NCBI GenBank assembly: GCA_036394995.1
Contig: DASWED010000111.1
Location: forward strand, 77,515 to 141,514
Source of the DNA: DASWED01 sp036394995
GTDB taxonomy: Bacteria > Actinomycetota > UBA4738 > JACQTL01
DNA: 64,000 nt
Direction of reading: 5' to 3'
The translations under genes were made by a program, and so were the position numbers. This document shows, piece after piece, positions 62,033 to 64,000 of this stretch. The number at the start of each line of letters is the position of its first letter. Within the stretch, counting starts at the first letter, position 1. The notes beneath the pieces were generated by a model. It ran no database searches. It was not told the DNA's origin and was given only the letters and a program-made list of their open reading frames with translations.

Positions 62033-63014
62033 GAAGGTCGAGGAGCGGGTCATCACGGCCGAGGAGCCGTCGAAGACCACCACCTCCGAGTCGCCGAAGC
62101 TCCACCCCTTCCGCCGGCTGAAGGAGCTGTGGCGGTACCGCGAGATCCTCGGCAACCTCACCCGCAAGGAGGTGAAGGTCAAGTACACCTCCTCGGTGCT
62201 CGGCGCCGCGTGGGCCATGCTGAACCCGCTGCTGTTCCTGCTGGTGTTCTGGCTGGTGTTCGGAGTGATCCTGCCGAACGGGCTGCCCGACTTCCCGATC
62301 TACATCCTCTCGGGCATCCTCGCGTGGAACGTGTTCAACGGCTCGCTCACCGGGGCGTCGCGGTCGATCGTGGAGAACGCGAACCTGGTGAAGAAGGTGT
62401 ACTTCCCCCGGGAGATCCTGCCCCTGGCATCCATGGGGGCCTCGCTGGTGGACTTCGTGTTCCAGGCCGTCGTCTTGGGGGCGTTCCTGGCGATCCTCTC
62501 GCACAACCCGTTCGGCCTGAACATGGTCCTGCTGCCGCTGGCGTTCGTGGCGCTGCTGCTGTTCTCGCTGTCCCTGTCGTTCCTCGTCGCCGCGCTGAAT
62601 GTGAAGTACCGGGACACCCAGCACCTGCTGTCCCTGGCCCTGCTGATGTGGTTCTGGCTCAGCCCGGTCATCTACCCGATGGCAGCCATCCAGGACCGGT
62701 TCATGCACTCCCGGTTCCTGGAGGGCGGGCTGTACGCGTACCTGATCCTGAACCCCATGGCCACGATCCTCTCGGGGTTCCAGCGGGCCATCTACAAGGT
62801 CGTCACGTGGACGATGACCTCGAGCAAGACCGTCGGGCCGGCGACCAACCGGCACGTGAAGGTCACACACGATCATGTCCGGGCGCTGCTCGACTTCTCG
62901 ATCGGCAAGCAGGCGGTCTTTCTGGGCATCTCCTGCGTGGTCTCGATGCTGCTGATCCTCGTGACGTGGCGGTACTTCTTCCGGCAGGCCGGGGACTTCG
63001 CGGAGGAGCTTTAG
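62019..63014 (+). CDS. wzm: ABC-2 type polysaccharide export permease (Wzm/TagG-like)
   Basis: A 331-residue inner-membrane permease with about six hydrophobic segments. The N-terminal amphipathic part REILGNLTRKEVKVKYTSS leads into LGAAWAMLNPLLFLLVFWL, the standard Wzm/TagG signature; YFPREILPLASMGASLVDFV is the gate-helix region. An unusual stretch of about 45 residues (240-285) between the last two helices may be periplasmic. It exports a finished lipid-linked glycan together with the ATPase encoded next. It overlaps rfbD by 14 bases and the ATPase by 1 base. Confidence 0.92.
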   Translation: MALDEKVEERVITAEEPSKTTTSESPKLHPFRRLKELWRYREILGNLTRKEVKVKYTSSVLGAAWAMLNPLLFLLVFWLVFGVILPNGLPDFPIYILSGILAWNVFNGSLTGASRSIVENANLVKKVYFPREILPLASMGASLVDFVFQAVVLGAFLAILSHNPFGLNMVLLPLAFVALLLFSLSLSFLVAALNVKYRDTQHLLSLALLMWFWLSPVIYPMAAIQDRFMHSRFLEGGLYAYLILNPMATILSGFQRAIYKVVTWTMTSSKTVGPATNRHVKVTHDHVRALLDFSIGKQAVFLGISCVVSMLLILVTWRYFFRQAGDFAEEL

Positions 63015-64000
63015 TGCCTCCGGCGATCGAGGTCCAGGGGATCGGCAAGAAGTTCCGCCGGTACCGCGAGAAGCCCACGTCGGTGAAGCAGCGCGTGGGC
63101 AGGCTCCGGACCCGGGCCGAGGAGTTCTGGGCCCTGAAGGACGTCTCGTTCGACGTGCCGCACGGGTCCACCACCGGGCTCATCGGGCCGAACGGGAGCG
63201 GGAAGTCCACGCTGCTCCGGATCATCGCCGGGATCCTTCGGCCCACCGATGGGCGGGTCGTCACGCGGGGGCGGATCGCCGCGCTGCTGGAGCTGGGGGC
63301 CGGCTTCCACCCGGAGCTCACCGGCCGGGAGAACGTCTACCTCAACGGCTCGATCCTTGGGCTCTCCCGGGCGGAGACCGACGCGGTGTTCGACGCCGTG
63401 GTCGACTTCTCCGAGCTGGAGGACTTCATCGACACCCAGCTGAAGTTCTACTCGAGCGGCATGGTGGTCCGGTTGGGGTTCTCCGTTGCCGTGCACGTGG
63501 AGCCCCAGATCCTGCTGGTGGACGAGGTCCTGGCGGTCGGCGACGAGGCGTTCCAGCGCAAGTGCCTGGCGCGCATCGAGCAGTTCCAGAAGGAGGGACG
63601 GACCATCGTGTTCGTGACGCACGCCGCCGACCTGGTCCGGCAGATCTGCGACCAGGCCGTGATGCTCCAGAAGGGCGTGGTGCACGCCGCGGGCGAGCCC
63701 GACGAGGTGGTCCGGACGTTCCGCCTGTCCATGCTCAAAGAGGACCTCGCCTACGCCACCGACCAGGGGACCCGCGAGCTCGAGATCGTGAGCGCCTCGC
63801 TGATCCGGGAGGACGGCTCATCCGGCGAGCAGGCGGTGTCCGGAGAGACGCTCACGCTCCAGGTGGACCTCAAGGCGAACAAGCCGGTGGAGGACCCGGT
63901 GATCTCGTTCGCGCTGCACGACGAGAACAACAAGTTCGTGTTCGGGACGAACACCGACTGGAAGGGCGTGCGGTTCCACCCGTTCGAGGGGAAGAAGCGG
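63014..64000 (+). CDS. wzt: ABC polysaccharide export ATPase (Wzt/TagH-like), 3' end outside window
   Basis: The first 329 residues of an ABC ATPase, open to the right edge. The Walker A motif GPNGSGKST, Q-loop region LLELGAGFHPELTGRENVYL, signature KFYSSGMVVRLGFSVAV and Walker B ILLVDEVLAVGD are typical of Wzt/TagH (H-loop FVTHAAD). After about residue 245 a beta-rich C-terminal domain begins (LEIVSASLIREDGSSGEQAV), the carbohydrate-binding part of Wzt-type exporters that recognises the glycan end. The GTG start shares a base with the permease stop codon TAG. Confidence 0.92.
   Translation, partial: MPPAIEVQGIGKKFRRYREKPTSVKQRVGRLRTRAEEFWALKDVSFDVPHGSTTGLIGPNGSGKSTLLRIIAGILRPTDGRVVTRGRIAALLELGAGFHPELTGRENVYLNGSILGLSRAETDAVFDAVVDFSELEDFIDTQLKFYSSGMVVRLGFSVAVHVEPQILLVDEVLAVGDEAFQRKCLARIEQFQKEGRTIVFVTHAADLVRQICDQAVMLQKGVVHAAGEPDEVVRTFRLSMLKEDLAYATDQGTRELEIVSASLIREDGSSGEQAVSGETLTLQVDLKANKPVEDPVISFALHDENNKFVFGTNTDWKGVRFHPFEGKKR

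Overview
The window is high-GC DNA (about 70% G+C by eye, strong G/C third-codon bias). It has many GTG and TTG starts, ATGA/GTGA gene overlaps, three ECF sigma factors, an RskA-type anti-sigma factor, LytR-CpsA-Psr proteins and a DUF3052 protein. Together these point to an actinobacterium, probably a poorly characterised lineage; I cannot name the genus. No rRNA, tRNA, CRISPR array or complete insertion sequence was seen. Both ends cut genes: a PD-(D/E)XK nuclease on the left and a polysaccharide-export ATPase on the right.

Layout. 0-5 kb: nuclease fragment; crotonyl-CoA carboxylase/reductase behind a palindromic operator; an ECF sigma factor overlapping a membrane-anchored Asp-box propeller; then a short stretch with a decayed repeat-protein fragment and small genes. 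5-10 kb: phosphoketolase and acetate kinase, followed convergently by a secreted propeller. 10-15 kb: a tightly overlapped minus-strand operon (HTH regulator, methylmalonyl-CoA epimerase-like protein, DUF1028, M20 amidohydrolase, aminoglycoside-phosphotransferase-like kinase, HAD hydrolase). 15-21 kb: an FtsH-like AAA protease, then a probable two-gene operon encoding a DUF4231/SLATT-like membrane protein and a TIR-TM-coiled coil-WD40 protein, which is a plausible conflict or defence module. 21-25 kb: thiolase, a second secreted propeller, acyl-CoA dehydrogenase. 25-34 kb: HNH remnant, a Rho_N-like small protein, then two very large overlapping genes of unknown function, the first with a Tat signal. 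34-40 kb: DUF3052 protein, a second ECF sigma/propeller pair, and a NurA-HerA pair. 40-46 kb: a frameshifted Ser/Thr kinase with a YVTN propeller, then SbcD-SbcC. 46-52 kb: FAD oxidoreductase, acyl-CoA thioesterase, ECF sigma plus RskA-type anti-sigma, acetyl-CoA synthetase-like enzyme. 52-64 kb: cell-surface polysaccharide genes (two LCP ligases, RfbA, a GT4-methyltransferase fusion, a coiled-coil protein, RfbC-RfbB-RfbD, Wzm-Wzt), with a Clp_N/zinc-ribbon protein among them.

How they fit. Ccr, epimerase, thiolase, acyl-CoA dehydrogenase, thioesterase, acetyl-CoA synthetase and phosphoketolase/acetate kinase suggest flexible C2/C4 acyl-CoA metabolism, possibly with ethylmalonyl-CoA chemistry. 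The right end makes dTDP-L-rhamnose and exports and attaches a surface glycan. NurA-HerA and SbcCD are DNA-end processing machines. The most distinctive theme is repeated use of beta-propellers: on two sigma-factor partner proteins, on a kinase, on a TIR protein and as two secreted proteins. Several genes also have a TANNNT hexamer only 6-10 bases before the start codon, suggesting leaderless or near-leaderless mRNAs.
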